NCBI GenBank assembly: GCA_017397845.1
Contig: JAFQHU010000024.1
Location: forward strand, 1 to 54,553
Direction: 5' to 3'
Length of the DNA: 54,553 bases
DNA from: Clostridia bacterium
Lineage (GTDB): Bacteria; Bacillota; Clostridia; Oscillospirales; Acutalibacteraceae
Shown here: positions 6,557-15,167 of the stretch, in pieces
How positions within the stretch are numbered: the first letter of the stretch is position 1
Layout: each line of letters starts with the position of its first letter
Position numbers and translations under genes: made by a program
The notes under the pieces: generated by a model
Database searches by the model: none
Told to the model about the DNA's origin: nothing
Seen by the model: the letters and a program-made list of their open reading frames with translations, nothing else

Positions 6557-7505
6557 CAGAGAAATGATAGCCTCGGTTATGCACGAGGTGGATGAATATG
6601 AAAAGAGAAACAGAATGTTCAAAAAGAGAACAGTATTGAGTTTAGTGGCAGTTATCTGTATTTTGGTATGCTTAGGTACTGCAGTAGGTGCAGTTACGGG
6701 TTATTTTACCTTCGGCGGAATAAAAACCCCTACAGATATAAAAGAAAATATTCTTAATGCGGGAAGTGCTGAGGGCGTGGAAGAGTTCGACAAAGAATAC
6801 GAGAAATCCACTGACCCCTTTTCTGTGGTCGCCCGTGAGACAGGTGCAGGTGCACACATTATGCTCGATTATGATGACAGTATAGTATATACTGATGTAG
6901 CCGATGAGGATGAAGGCTACCGTTTTGAGCTGAAAAGCATAACTAAAGCAACGCAGAAGAAAAATGTGATGACAGGAGGAAGTCTTTCCGACGGTTCGGC
7001 TACTTATGAGTGGCAAATCAGCGACGGTTATTATGCACTGATAGACATTACGAGATGTGACGGTGAAAAGCTTACAGAAGAGGATGAGGGAAAGCTGCAG
7101 TTTTATTGGAATTATCTTCTGGCAGGCTATGACCCGTGGACAACCAATCTTCATTTCAGAGGACATACAGTGCATGCTTACAGCGATGATTATGCAGTTC
7201 ATTATGCTTTGGAAATAACTGAAATGATGCCATTTGCAGAAACGGATTTTGCTCTTGTAGCCTTCGGTATTGAATTTGACGGAGAGCGTGGCCCTATTGA
7301 TCCGGATATCAACACGGTTTATGCTGACGAAGAGGGAAAGATGGAGCTTGTAAACAGGGATGAATATTTCGGAGCATTGTTGAGATTTTCTGTTCCCGAA
7401 AAATTTGCTTCAAATGACGAGCATTATGCGGAAGAATATTTCGATATGTCTTACGAAAGACTTCACGGTTGGTTTGAAGGCTATCTTTCACCTACATGGG
7501 AATAA
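6546..7505 (+). CDS. Probable membrane-anchored anti-sigma factor
   Basis: A 319-residue protein with a cytoplasmic head of about 26 charged residues, one transmembrane helix near residues 28-52 (VLSLVAVICILVCLGTAVGA) and a large extracytoplasmic domain of unknown fold. This layout, together with an overlap of 11 nt with the upstream ECF sigma gene, supports a sigma-sequestering partner. No zinc-binding anti-sigma motif (HxxxCxxC) is seen, so it belongs to another class. GAGGAGG at 6527-6533 could serve ATG 6546 or a TTG at 6540. The outer domain may sense the envelope signal; its identity is unknown. Confidence 0.7.
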   Translation: MKSDREMIASVMHEVDEYEKRNRMFKKRTVLSLVAVICILVCLGTAVGAVTGYFTFGGIKTPTDIKENILNAGSAEGVEEFDKEYEKSTDPFSVVARETGAGAHIMLDYDDSIVYTDVADEDEGYRFELKSITKATQKKNVMTGGSLSDGSATYEWQISDGYYALIDITRCDGEKLTEEDEGKLQFYWNYLLAGYDPWTTNLHFRGHTVHAYSDDYAVHYALEITEMMPFAETDFALVAFGIEFDGERGPIDPDINTVYADEEGKMELVNRDEYFGALLRFSVPEKFASNDEHYAEEYFDMSYERLHGWFEGYLSPTWE

Positions 7506-7519
7506 ATCTTTAGGCTTTT

Positions 7520-7551
7520 AGGGCGGATGTTACGTGTTCGCCCTGTTTTTT
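7520..7551 (+). terminator. Terminator of sigma/anti-sigma operon
   Basis: AGGGCG (7520-7525) pairs with CGCCCT (7539-7544), then GTTTTTT. Confidence 0.8.
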
Positions 7552-7605
7552 GTCCGATAAAATAATCGCACAGCAAGCATGAGTACGGAATTTTAACTCA
7601 AAGTA

Positions 7606-7644
7606 AAAGTGTTCGGAAAAACGATAAGTTTTTCCGAACACTTT
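7606..7644 (-). terminator. Long hairpin terminator after CHAP-domain gene
   Basis: A 16-bp perfect stem (AAAGTGTTCGGAAAAA with its complement) lies 4 nt beyond the stop codon of the minus-strand gene. Its T-rich inner arm can act in either direction. Confidence 0.75.
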
Positions 7645-7648
7645 GTTA

Positions 7649-9334
7649 TTATTTTTGTGTCGTTCTTATGCTTTTGGCATCTGACCAATCTGAATAGTAG
7701 GTTGTGTCATCCTTTTCTGTAAAGGTACGCACACGGACATACCATTTCGTGTCAGGTGCAAGGTTTCTGATTGCTTTGGCAGTTTTTCTGACTCCGTCCA
7801 TCAAAAGAGTTACCGTTTCTTCCGCAGAAAAATCCGAATTCGTGCTGTATTGTATCGCATAGCCTGTGGTTTTTTGTGCTTGCCTTTTGAATTTTACGGT
7901 AATTTTTTCGTCATCTGAAACAAGGCTTGTGATTTTAGTGCTGCGGGGAAGGATGGTAAAAAAGAGCGTATCCTTACCGCTGAACTTTTCTTTATAGCTG
8001 ACCGTTACTTTGTATCTGCCGGGATTTTTTCTGCCCTTTGAATAAGAAAGGGTATAATCTTTGCCCTCTCTGAGAATATTTCCGTTGGTGTCCGTTACGG
8101 TAACCGAGGGAGTTTTTACCTTGCCGTTATAGGTATACTTTCTCTTAGAAAGCTTTACCTTTTCTGTTTCATATTCTTTATTTCTCTCCCACACGGCATA
8201 AAGAGTGGTGTTTTCTTTTAATTTTACTGTTTCGCCGGGAAGATAATCAGGCTGTCCGGCATTCTTTTTTTTCGCCCAACCGATAAATTTACAGCCGAGT
8301 CTGAAAGGTATCTCGGAGGAAATTTTGCACTCACCGTTCATATCCGCTTTGGTTTTAAACGGAGCATTCCAACCGCCTGTAGCCTTATAGGTAAGGACAA
8401 TATCCGTCGTGAGAGTCCATTTCTGATTGCTTGCACCCTGATAGGTTTTCACTGTAAGCTTGCCGCTTTTTTTATCGGCAGTGAGACAAAGAGAGGGGTT
8501 AAAAACGTTTCTTATTATGTAATAGCTTCCCTTTTTCTGAAATCTCCATCTGCGAGAATCGTCTGTCCTTCCGCCGTAAAGATTAACGGATACACCGCTT
8601 CGTGTTTTGCTGTCCGTGAAGGCCGCACCTACCGTTTTCACAGAGGATAAAGGAGAAATCTCATATCCCGTTTCGGATTTGTCGAAAGTAAAAACCTGTC
8701 TTTTCGATTCGGGAGAAACAAGCGAATCTACATATATTTCCGACATTTTCCCGGCAGTAAGTACTTTTCCGCTGTAGCTGTTTGTCAGTCTGTAATTTTC
8801 ATCGGGCATTTTTTCAAACATTGACTCACTACGGAAATTCGGACGGATTACACCCCAATAACGGGCAAAGGAACCTGAGCGTCTGATAGGAAAGCCGTCG
8901 AGATAGGCTTTGCCGATGATTTCCACATACATACCTGACCATTTCTGATGGTAATATTTTACGTCTCCGCCGTAAATAGCTGCATGACCCATGCCGCCGG
9001 TACCGCCGGTCCATATGAGTATGTCACCCTTTTTGAGGTTTCTTTCACCTTTGATGCGTTTCCAACCGAAGCCTTCGGGTAAGGTGTTGTGAGCATATTC
9101 GCAGGCATTTCCTGAGGGGATATAGCCTGTAAGGATCTGATAGTAATCCTTTATGAAAGCGATGCAGTGACCGTCTCCTCTTTTTTCTCCGACGGTGGAA
9201 TCGAGCCATTGAGCCGCCTCGTCTGCAGTAAGATAAGATTTCTTTACTGCCGCATCAGCCGAGAAAACCGACACGGAAAAAAGCACCGCAAAGGCAGCAA
9301 GAAGAAAAAAAGCTTTCAGAACTGATTTTTTCAT
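7649..9334 (-). CDS. Secreted CHAP-domain protein with ricin-like, InlB-type, Ig-like and FN3 modules
   Basis: A 561-residue exported protein. Residues 1-28 are a signal peptide ending ADA. A CHAP/NlpC-like amidase domain covers about 35-165, with Cys57 in DGHCIAF and His117 in GHAAIYGG as likely catalytic residues. A ricin-type beta-trefoil follows (about 170-320; NQKWTL motif), then an InlB B-type repeat (FIGWAKKKN ... TTLYAVWE), an Ig-like segment (TYNGKVKTPSVTV ... FFTI) and a C-terminal fibronectin type III domain. CHAP enzymes cut peptidoglycan peptides, so this may be a cell-wall hydrolase or surface-binding amidase. No LPXTG anchor is seen. It sits next to another secreted modular gene on the same strand. 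Confidence 0.8.
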   Translation of the reverse strand: MKKSVLKAFFLLAAFAVLFSVSVFSADAAVKKSYLTADEAAQWLDSTVGEKRGDGHCIAFIKDYYQILTGYIPSGNACEYAHNTLPEGFGWKRIKGERNLKKGDILIWTGGTGGMGHAAIYGGDVKYYHQKWSGMYVEIIGKAYLDGFPIRRSGSFARYWGVIRPNFRSESMFEKMPDENYRLTNSYSGKVLTAGKMSEIYVDSLVSPESKRQVFTFDKSETGYEISPLSSVKTVGAAFTDSKTRSGVSVNLYGGRTDDSRRWRFQKKGSYYIIRNVFNPSLCLTADKKSGKLTVKTYQGASNQKWTLTTDIVLTYKATGGWNAPFKTKADMNGECKISSEIPFRLGCKFIGWAKKKNAGQPDYLPGETVKLKENTTLYAVWERNKEYETEKVKLSKRKYTYNGKVKTPSVTVTDTNGNILREGKDYTLSYSKGRKNPGRYKVTVSYKEKFSGKDTLFFTILPRSTKITSLVSDDEKITVKFKRQAQKTTGYAIQYSTNSDFSAEETVTLLMDGVRKTAKAIRNLAPDTKWYVRVRTFTEKDDTTYYSDWSDAKSIRTTQK

Positions 9335-9550
9335 TTTTACCTCCGTTATAAATTCCGTATATAAATAAATATTTTTCTTATAAAACAGCGTTTATACAAA
9401 AACCACTTAATTATATTGAAATATGAGAAAAAAGTAAAGGTCAAAGATGTATAAACTTTCGCTCTGAAACCGGGGTAAACTATGAAAAAGTCCCGAAAAA
9501 AGCTCTTTTCCGGGTAATATATACAATATAACACTCTGTGACAGAGTAAA

Positions 9551-9582
9551 ACCGCTGTTTCGGCATTTGCACTGACAGCGGT
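9551..9582 (-). terminator. Terminator after transglutaminase-like gene
   Basis: ACCGCTGT (9551-9558) pairs with ACAGCGGT (9575-9582) just past the minus-strand stop codon; the T run on the minus strand is short. Confidence 0.55.
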
Positions 9583-9588
9583 CATTTT

Positions 9589-11604
9589 TTATTTTACTTT
9601 AACCTTTATTACCTTTGAATAGCTTCCGTAAACTCTTTCACCGCTTACGGTTTTATAAGCCCGTACTCTGATGCTGTAATTTTTCTTCGATTTTAAGCCT
9701 TTGAGTGTAGCGGAGGTTTTACTGCCTTTTTTCACGGTCACCTTTTTATTGTTTATCATGTCGCTGTTCCGTGCATATGCTACCACATAGCCTTTGGCAC
9801 CGCTTATTCTGTTCCAACTTACGGTAATTTTACCCTTTGATGCCTTTGCACTGACTGTGGGCTTTGCCATCAGAGTTGTTATTGCTTTTTTACTGCTGTA
9901 GCTGCCCTTTCCGCCGTCACTTATTGCTCTCACGCGGAAATAATATTTTTTATTGGCAGAGAGATTTTTCACCGTAAGGGAATTCTTTTTCACTTTGGCC
10001 TGTGTTTTCCATTTTTTGCCGTCGGTGCTTATCTGAACTTCGTATTTGTCTGCCACATCCATAGCTGTCCATTTCAGCTTCAGAGAGCTGTCTGTAACTG
10101 TGGTTGCTTTCAGATTTTTAACCTTTCCGGGCAGGGTGTACAAAGTAACGGAGCTGTTACTGCCTCTGTAAATATTTCCGTTTTCGGACACATAGGGTCT
10201 TACGGCGAGCTTGTATTTTTTACCTGCCGTCAGATTCTTTACGGTGCAGGATGTGCCCTTTACCTTTGAAAGATCCTCATATTCGTCGGTTTTATAGTTA
10301 TACATTCTGACTATATAGCCGTCAACACCCGATACAGCCTTCCATGAAAGCGACACAGAGGTTTTTCCGGGCTCGGCACTAAGCTTAACCTTTGGCAGAT
10401 TAATTTTAAAGGAGAGGGTTTTCTTTCCTCTGTAGCCGTTTTCTTCTATACCCTCGACGGTTATTTTTCCCGTTCCCGGATAAATGTTGCTTGAATAAGT
10501 GACCTTGTAGTCCGTTCCGGCTCTGAGTGCTTTTCCGCCGAATTTTACCGAAACAGAGGGCTTTATGCTTTTACCCGTATAGCTGTGTGAATTGTCGTAG
10601 CTGAAAGAGCAGGCAGCCACATTTACCGTGTCCTTATATTTAAAGCTTTCCGCATAGGCTTTTTTATGCTTTTCCACAAAATCACTGTAATCTGCGGAAA
10701 GGTCGGGATCTGTGAACAAATAGCCCTCATATGTACCGCTTTTTGATTTTACCACATTACAAAGATCTGCCGTGTACCATATTCCGTCCACATAAACCTG
10801 GCTCCAAGCGTGTTTAGCCTCCATATTGACAGGAACTATGGCAGGTATTCCGGCCGCATTACATAAATCCTTGAAAGCATTGGCATATCCGCCGCAGACG
10901 GTTCTTCCCATCAGAAGTGCAAGTGCCGGGTCATTGCTTGTTCCCGTATTGATGTCATACTCAGCATTTTCATCGAGCCACCTGAGGAAAAACTGTACCT
11001 TTTCCATATCGTCTTCACATTCCTGCTGAGCCTGATTAACCAGACTGAGGATTCTCTCATTATACTCCTCACCGCGGAATTTAAATGTCTTCATTGTCAC
11101 AAGTGGCAAATACGGATTAGCGTATTTAATTTCAATATCGCCGTTCTCATTTCCATTTAAATAAAGTTTAAAATTGGCACTGAAATAATCTCCACCGCTG
11201 TATCCGACAATACCTACCAACATTTTATTGTATCGGCTCCACTCCGAAAAAAAACTACCGAATTTATCCTTAACAAGGCAAAGCCCGTCATAAAAACTCT
11301 CATAATCATCACCGTAAGGACCGTGAGTAAAGAAAAATTTGACGTTTACTCTGCAGTAATCCTCCACAGCCTCACCCATAAGAGATTCGGCCATACCGCT
11401 TATAACCGCATACATTTCCTCTTCGGAGGCATCCCATTTTTCGTATTCGTAATAAGCTACACCTTTATCGGTTTTTACATATGAATCCGAATAGGCCGAA
11501 AGTCTGCTTTTTACCTCGCTGTCAGTCAATACAGCCTGTGTATCAAAGGTGAGACACAAAGTGAAAATCACAAAAGTAAAAAGAGTAAGCAATATTTTTT
11601 TCAT
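9589..11604 (-). CDS. Secreted transglutaminase-like protein with fibronectin type III repeats
   Basis: A 671-residue exported protein with a signal peptide (1-24). A transglutaminase-like core lies at about 190-285 with the triad visible: Cys237 in GRTVCGGYANAFK, His265 in EAKHAWSQVY and Asp280 in WYTADLCNV. An Ig-like module (about 305-380) and three FN3 modules (about 400-671; repeated KVKNLKAT, LSANKKYYFRVRA, LKSKKNYSIRVRA) follow. Bacterial proteins of this type usually act as cell-surface proteases or crosslinkers; the reaction cannot be fixed here. The Ig and FN3 modules resemble those of the neighbouring CHAP protein, suggesting related surface roles. Confidence 0.8.
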   Translation of the reverse strand: MKKILLTLFTFVIFTLCLTFDTQAVLTDSEVKSRLSAYSDSYVKTDKGVAYYEYEKWDASEEEMYAVISGMAESLMGEAVEDYCRVNVKFFFTHGPYGDDYESFYDGLCLVKDKFGSFFSEWSRYNKMLVGIVGYSGGDYFSANFKLYLNGNENGDIEIKYANPYLPLVTMKTFKFRGEEYNERILSLVNQAQQECEDDMEKVQFFLRWLDENAEYDINTGTSNDPALALLMGRTVCGGYANAFKDLCNAAGIPAIVPVNMEAKHAWSQVYVDGIWYTADLCNVVKSKSGTYEGYLFTDPDLSADYSDFVEKHKKAYAESFKYKDTVNVAACSFSYDNSHSYTGKSIKPSVSVKFGGKALRAGTDYKVTYSSNIYPGTGKITVEGIEENGYRGKKTLSFKINLPKVKLSAEPGKTSVSLSWKAVSGVDGYIVRMYNYKTDEYEDLSKVKGTSCTVKNLTAGKKYKLAVRPYVSENGNIYRGSNSSVTLYTLPGKVKNLKATTVTDSSLKLKWTAMDVADKYEVQISTDGKKWKTQAKVKKNSLTVKNLSANKKYYFRVRAISDGGKGSYSSKKAITTLMAKPTVSAKASKGKITVSWNRISGAKGYVVAYARNSDMINNKKVTVKKGSKTSATLKGLKSKKNYSIRVRAYKTVSGERVYGSYSKVIKVKVK

Positions 11605-11637
11605 TTTTTGTCACTTCCTTTCATAGCTTTCCTATGA

Positions 11638-12642
11638 TTAGTCTATTTCCATTCCCGCATAAGCATTAAGCTCAGGTCCGGCCGTATTGCCGCTTAGGTA
11701 TTCGTAATAGCCCTGTGCACCCACCATAGCCGCATTATCTCCGCAAAGAGAAAGCTCAGGAAGATACAGCTTCCATCCGTTTCTTCTGCACATTTCTTCA
11801 ATATCTGCTCTTAAAACAGAATTTGCCGAAACACCTCCGGCAAGCACCAGGGTCTTATGACCGAAGCCCTTCATGGCCTTTTCTGTGTTTTTGCACAGAC
11901 ATGAGCTTACGCTTTTCATAAAGGATGCTCCGAGATCCTTTTCGTTTATCTCCTCGCCCTTCTGCTTTGCATTATGTATTATATTGATTACAGAGGTTTT
12001 AAGTCCCGAAAAGCTGAAATCATAGGGGGCATTTTCCACTTTTGGTGTGGGAAATTTGTATGCGGTGCTGTCTCCGCCTTTTGCAATTCTGTCCAGATTA
12101 AGACCGCCGGGATATGGTATACCCATGGTTCTGGCAGCCTTATCCAAAGCTTCGCCCGCCGCATCGTCCCTCGTTCTGCCTATAACATTGAAGTCCGTAT
12201 AATCCTTTACCTCAGCCATGAGGGTATTGCCTCCGCTTACCACCAAACAGAAAAAGGGCGGCTTAAGCTCTTTGTGGGTGATATAATTGGCCGCTATATG
12301 TGAGCGCAGATGATGAACGGGCACCAGAGGTATATTGGCGGAATAAGCAAGACTTTTGGCATAGTTCACACCTACCAGCAGTGCCCCGATAAGTCCCGGA
12401 GCGTAAGTGACTGCTATGGCATCAATATCTGAAAGTGAACACCCTGCATCCTCCATAGCCTTTTTTGTAACCGAAGATATTACCTCTGCGTGTCTGCGTG
12501 ATGCTATTTCAGGCACCACGCCTCCGTAAATTTTATGCTCTGCCACCTGTGAAGCCACCACATTCGACAGAACCTCTCTGCCGTTTTCGACCACACTTGC
12601 GGCAGTTTCGTCACAGGAGGATTCGATTGCTAAAATTTTCAT
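11638..12642 (-). CDS. tsaD: tRNA N6-threonylcarbamoyladenosine transferase TsaD
   Basis: A 334-residue ASKHA-fold enzyme that transfers threonylcarbamoyl to A37 of ANN-decoding tRNAs, with TsaB and TsaE. The N-terminus MKILAIESSCDETAASVV, the EIASRRHAEVI segment, the metal-binding HHLRSHI motif and GGVSANSVLR near the C-terminus are all diagnostic, and the length is standard. It lies 13 nt downstream of rimI on the same strand, the common tsaB-rimI-tsaD order; no tsaB is seen in this window. Confidence 0.97.
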   Translation of the reverse strand: MKILAIESSCDETAASVVENGREVLSNVVASQVAEHKIYGGVVPEIASRRHAEVISSVTKKAMEDAGCSLSDIDAIAVTYAPGLIGALLVGVNYAKSLAYSANIPLVPVHHLRSHIAANYITHKELKPPFFCLVVSGGNTLMAEVKDYTDFNVIGRTRDDAAGEALDKAARTMGIPYPGGLNLDRIAKGGDSTAYKFPTPKVENAPYDFSFSGLKTSVINIIHNAKQKGEEINEKDLGASFMKSVSSCLCKNTEKAMKGFGHKTLVLAGGVSANSVLRADIEEMCRRNGWKLYLPELSLCGDNAAMVGAQGYYEYLSGNTAGPELNAYAGMEID

Positions 12643-12655
12643 ACCATCATTCCTA

Positions 12656-13096
12656 TTATAAATATTTCGTCATTATAAGTGCATTTTCCGTGGGACCGGA
12701 ATAAAAGTTTTTTCTTTCTCCCATTTTTTCATAGCCCTCGGATGTGTAAAGAGCTATGGCACCCACATTACTCACCCTTACCTCTAAACTTATGAAAGAG
12801 CAATTTCTTTCTTTCGCTTTCTTTTCAGCATAACGCAGTAGCCTTTTTCCGACGCCCTGACGTCTTGCGTTTTCGCTTACGGCGACATTAGCTATATAGC
12901 ATTCATCCAAAATGCAGTGCATACCCATATAGCCTACCGTTTTACCGACACTTTTCGCCGTAAAAAAGACTGCATTTTCATTTGTCAGCTCTTCTCTGAG
13001 ACCTTTTTCCGTCCAGGGCGAAGAGAAACATTCCCGTTCAAGCTCAGCGATAAAGGTTATGTCCTGCGCTGTCATCGGTGCCAACGTTATTTCCAT
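12656..13096 (-). CDS. rimI: Ribosomal protein S18-alanine N-acetyltransferase RimI
   Basis: A 146-residue GNAT acetyltransferase. The acetyl-CoA loop reads VSENARRQGVGKRLL near residues 72-86, followed by FISLEVRVSNVGAIALYTSEGY and a terminal NALIMTKYL, as usual for RimI. Co-directional with and 13 nt upstream of tsaD. RimI acetylates the N-terminus of S18 in enterobacteria; in Clostridia the physiological target is less certain. Confidence 0.9.
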   Translation of the reverse strand: MEITLAPMTAQDITFIAELERECFSSPWTEKGLREELTNENAVFFTAKSVGKTVGYMGMHCILDECYIANVAVSENARRQGVGKRLLRYAEKKAKERNCSFISLEVRVSNVGAIALYTSEGYEKMGERKNFYSGPTENALIMTKYL

Positions 13097-13313
13097 ATCT
13101 GAATCTCTCTTTTTCTTTTTTATGCATATCTCTCTATTATATATAATACTGTTTTTTAATATAAAAGTAAATATTATTTATTGCCAAATTATTACTTTTT
13201 TATTTACATATCGCTTAACAGACAATAAAATCATTTATTTTTCTTTTTTGTAATTAAAACATAAAATCTATGATATATAATAATTCTGTACCTATAAAAA
13301 GGAGGTAAAAATT

Positions 13314-14300
13314 ATGAAAAAACTTTTAGCAATTATTCTTTCGGTTATCTGCGTGTTCTCTTGCTTCGCTTTGCCCTCATCCGCAATAAGCGGCGGTGGC
13401 GTGATAGGCGAGTTGGCGGGCACATTCTTTGAGGGCTTTTTCGACATCGAAATCGAAGAGGACACCCCCATCGGCTACGGCGTTATCTATGATATGGAAT
13501 CCTTTTCGGGTGTAAGCATCGTATATAAGCCAAGTCCGTCAATAAGCTTCAGCAACCCCGGAATTTACACCATCACAAACGATACACCTCTTTCCATCGA
13601 CTATGAATTTGTACGTTGGGAGGACAGCAAGGGTAACCCCTACTATGCCGGTGATAAAATCTTTGTGGACGGTACAATAACTCTTTATGCCGTTTGGGTA
13701 GAAAAAAATGACAACGATGTAAGAGTGGCAAGAATTATAAAGACCACCTTTGAAGCACTCAAAAGACTTATCGGTAAATTCTTCGGCATTTTTGACATTA
13801 TGGTAAACTTTGAGCCCACCCTCACCGAGCCCGGTGTATATGATCTCACTCTCAATGAGATTTATTATGACGATGCTGACTTTACCGTAAAGGAAGGTAA
13901 CGAAAGAGTACTGTTTTATATCGACTCCTACGGCTTCCAAAATACCGGTCTCGTACGTATCGACAAAACGTCGGCCGAATTAAATAACGTCACCGTAAGT
14001 CTTTGCACAGGTTGGAGTCTCGAAACCACTTTGCCTCTCAATGAAACCGTATACGAAGGTCTTACCTACAGCTTTGCAGAGCTTAAGGGTCCCGACGGCG
14101 AGGATGTGCTGGTTATTCCCACCGTCAAAGACGGCGCAGACATCGTAAGCGAATATTTCAGCGCTAACCCCACTGCAGATAAAGTTTATATGACAGTCAC
14201 GGTTAACGATTCGCTTTACAGCTCTTCAAAGGCTGATACCGGTTTGGAATATGACGAAAAATGCAACCCTGTATCAGTGGTATTTACACTCGTAAAATAA
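13314..14300 (+). CDS. Secreted protein with InlB-type repeat
   Basis: A 328-residue exported protein with signal peptide MKKLLAIILSVICVFSCFALPSSA. Residues about 80-127 form an InlB B-type (Flg_new) repeat: DYEFVRWEDSKGNPYYAGDK ... ITLYAVW. The rest is beta-rich and not recognised. A perfect AAAGGAGG ribosome site and an immediate terminator suggest a well expressed monocistron. Probably a surface or secreted binding protein; its Flg_new module is related to that in the CHAP protein at 7649-9334. Confidence 0.75.
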   Translation: MKKLLAIILSVICVFSCFALPSSAISGGGVIGELAGTFFEGFFDIEIEEDTPIGYGVIYDMESFSGVSIVYKPSPSISFSNPGIYTITNDTPLSIDYEFVRWEDSKGNPYYAGDKIFVDGTITLYAVWVEKNDNDVRVARIIKTTFEALKRLIGKFFGIFDIMVNFEPTLTEPGVYDLTLNEIYYDDADFTVKEGNERVLFYIDSYGFQNTGLVRIDKTSAELNNVTVSLCTGWSLETTLPLNETVYEGLTYSFAELKGPDGEDVLVIPTVKDGADIVSEYFSANPTADKVYMTVTVNDSLYSSSKADTGLEYDEKCNPVSVVFTLVK

Positions 14301-14317
14301 TTACCTGTAAAATAATG

Positions 14318-14347
14318 ACTCCCGTCCGAAATGGCGGGAGTTTTTTT
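14318..14347 (+). terminator. Terminator of InlB-repeat gene
   Basis: ACTCCCG (14318-14324) pairs with CGGGAG (14335-14340), then seven T residues. Confidence 0.9.
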
Positions 14348-14355
14348 CAATCAAA

Positions 14356-14394
14356 GAGCCGACAAACCATTGTAAAATAAAGGTTTATCGGCTC
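14356..14394 (-). terminator. Terminator of the tRNA-Arg gene
   Basis: GAGCCGACAAACC (14356-14368) pairs with GGTTTATCGGCTC (14382-14394) with one G-T pair, directly beyond the 3' CCA of the minus-strand tRNA. Confidence 0.75.
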
Positions 14395-14399
14395 TTTTC

Positions 14400-14474
14400 T
14401 GGCACCCTCTGCGGGAATCGAACCCACATCTAACCCTTAGGAGGGGTTTATTCTATCCATTGAACTAAGAAGGC
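14400..14474 (-). tRNA. tRNA-Arg (anticodon CCU), CCA encoded
   Basis: On the minus strand the cloverleaf is complete: acceptor GCCTTCT with AGAGGGT (G1-U72 and one U-G wobble), D-stem GTTC/GAAT, anticodon stem AACCC/GGGTT with loop CTCCTAA giving anticodon CCU, T-arm GTGGG-TTCGATT-CCCGC, discriminator G and an encoded CCA. It reads AGG arginine codons. Confidence 0.95.
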
Positions 14475-14591
14475 ATGTATTCGTTTCAAATCAATTAATT
14501 TTAACATCCTTTACTTTCAAAGTCAACCTTTTCTATGGACTTTATACGTTATATATGATAAAATAAATCCGGAAAAAGGAGGCTCCGTAAA

Positions 14592-15113
14592 ATGAATGAC
14601 AGCAGCTCTTATAATATTCTCAGACAGTATATAACCCCCGATGAAACTCTTCTTTGGCAAGGCAGACCCGAAAAAAGAGGGAACCTTGTAACCAAGCGTG
14701 ATCTTTTTCTGATCCCCTTCGGTTTTCTGTGGACATGCTTTACCGTTTTTTGGGAGGTGTCTGCACTCAGAAGCGGTGCGGGTCTTTTCTTCGCACTTTG
14801 GGGAGTGCCTTTTATCGGTGCAGGGGTATATATGCTGGCGGGCAGATTTATCCATACGGCATATCTGCGGGATAAAACATTTTATGCCGTAACAAATAAA
14901 AAAATTATCATCAAAGCCGGTAATAAGCTGAAAATCCTCGACGGGAAATCATTACCTCCGATGGATATCGAAATACATAAAAACGGTAACGGCTCCATTG
15001 TTTTCACCGAAGAAATTTTTTATAACCGTCGTCGGAGCTATACTTATGTTTCTTTGGAAAATCTCAGTGATTATGTTCAGGCACAAAACGCCATAAGCTC
15101 TATGGACAGATAA
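14592..15113 (+). CDS. Two-helix membrane protein with PH-like domain
   Basis: A 173-residue protein opening with a TPDETLLWQGRPEKRG motif typical of bacterial PH-like membrane proteins (ExxLWxGRP). Two membrane helices follow at about residues 38-85, then a cytoplasmic beta-rich half (TFYAVTNKKIIIKAG) consistent with a bPH-type barrel. Function is unknown. It stands alone between the tRNA and a bidirectional terminator, with GGAGG just upstream of the start. Confidence 0.65.
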   Translation: MNDSSSYNILRQYITPDETLLWQGRPEKRGNLVTKRDLFLIPFGFLWTCFTVFWEVSALRSGAGLFFALWGVPFIGAGVYMLAGRFIHTAYLRDKTFYAVTNKKIIIKAGNKLKILDGKSLPPMDIEIHKNGNGSIVFTEEIFYNRRRSYTYVSLENLSDYVQAQNAISSMDR

Positions 15114-15123
15114 GCAAAAAATC

Positions 15124-15167
15124 AGGGACAGTTGCATTTAAACTGCAAATGTCCCTTTTTATTTTTT
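15124..15167. terminator. Bidirectional terminator
   Basis: AGGGACA (15124-15130) pairs with TGTCCCT (15150-15156), followed on the plus strand by a long T tract. It sits between convergent genes. Confidence 0.85.

Noticed and set aside
9346..9585. A 79-codon minus-strand frame upstream of the CHAP-domain gene
   Set aside because: It covers the terminator of the upstream gene and AT-rich intergenic sequence, with no ribosome site and no recognisable protein pattern.
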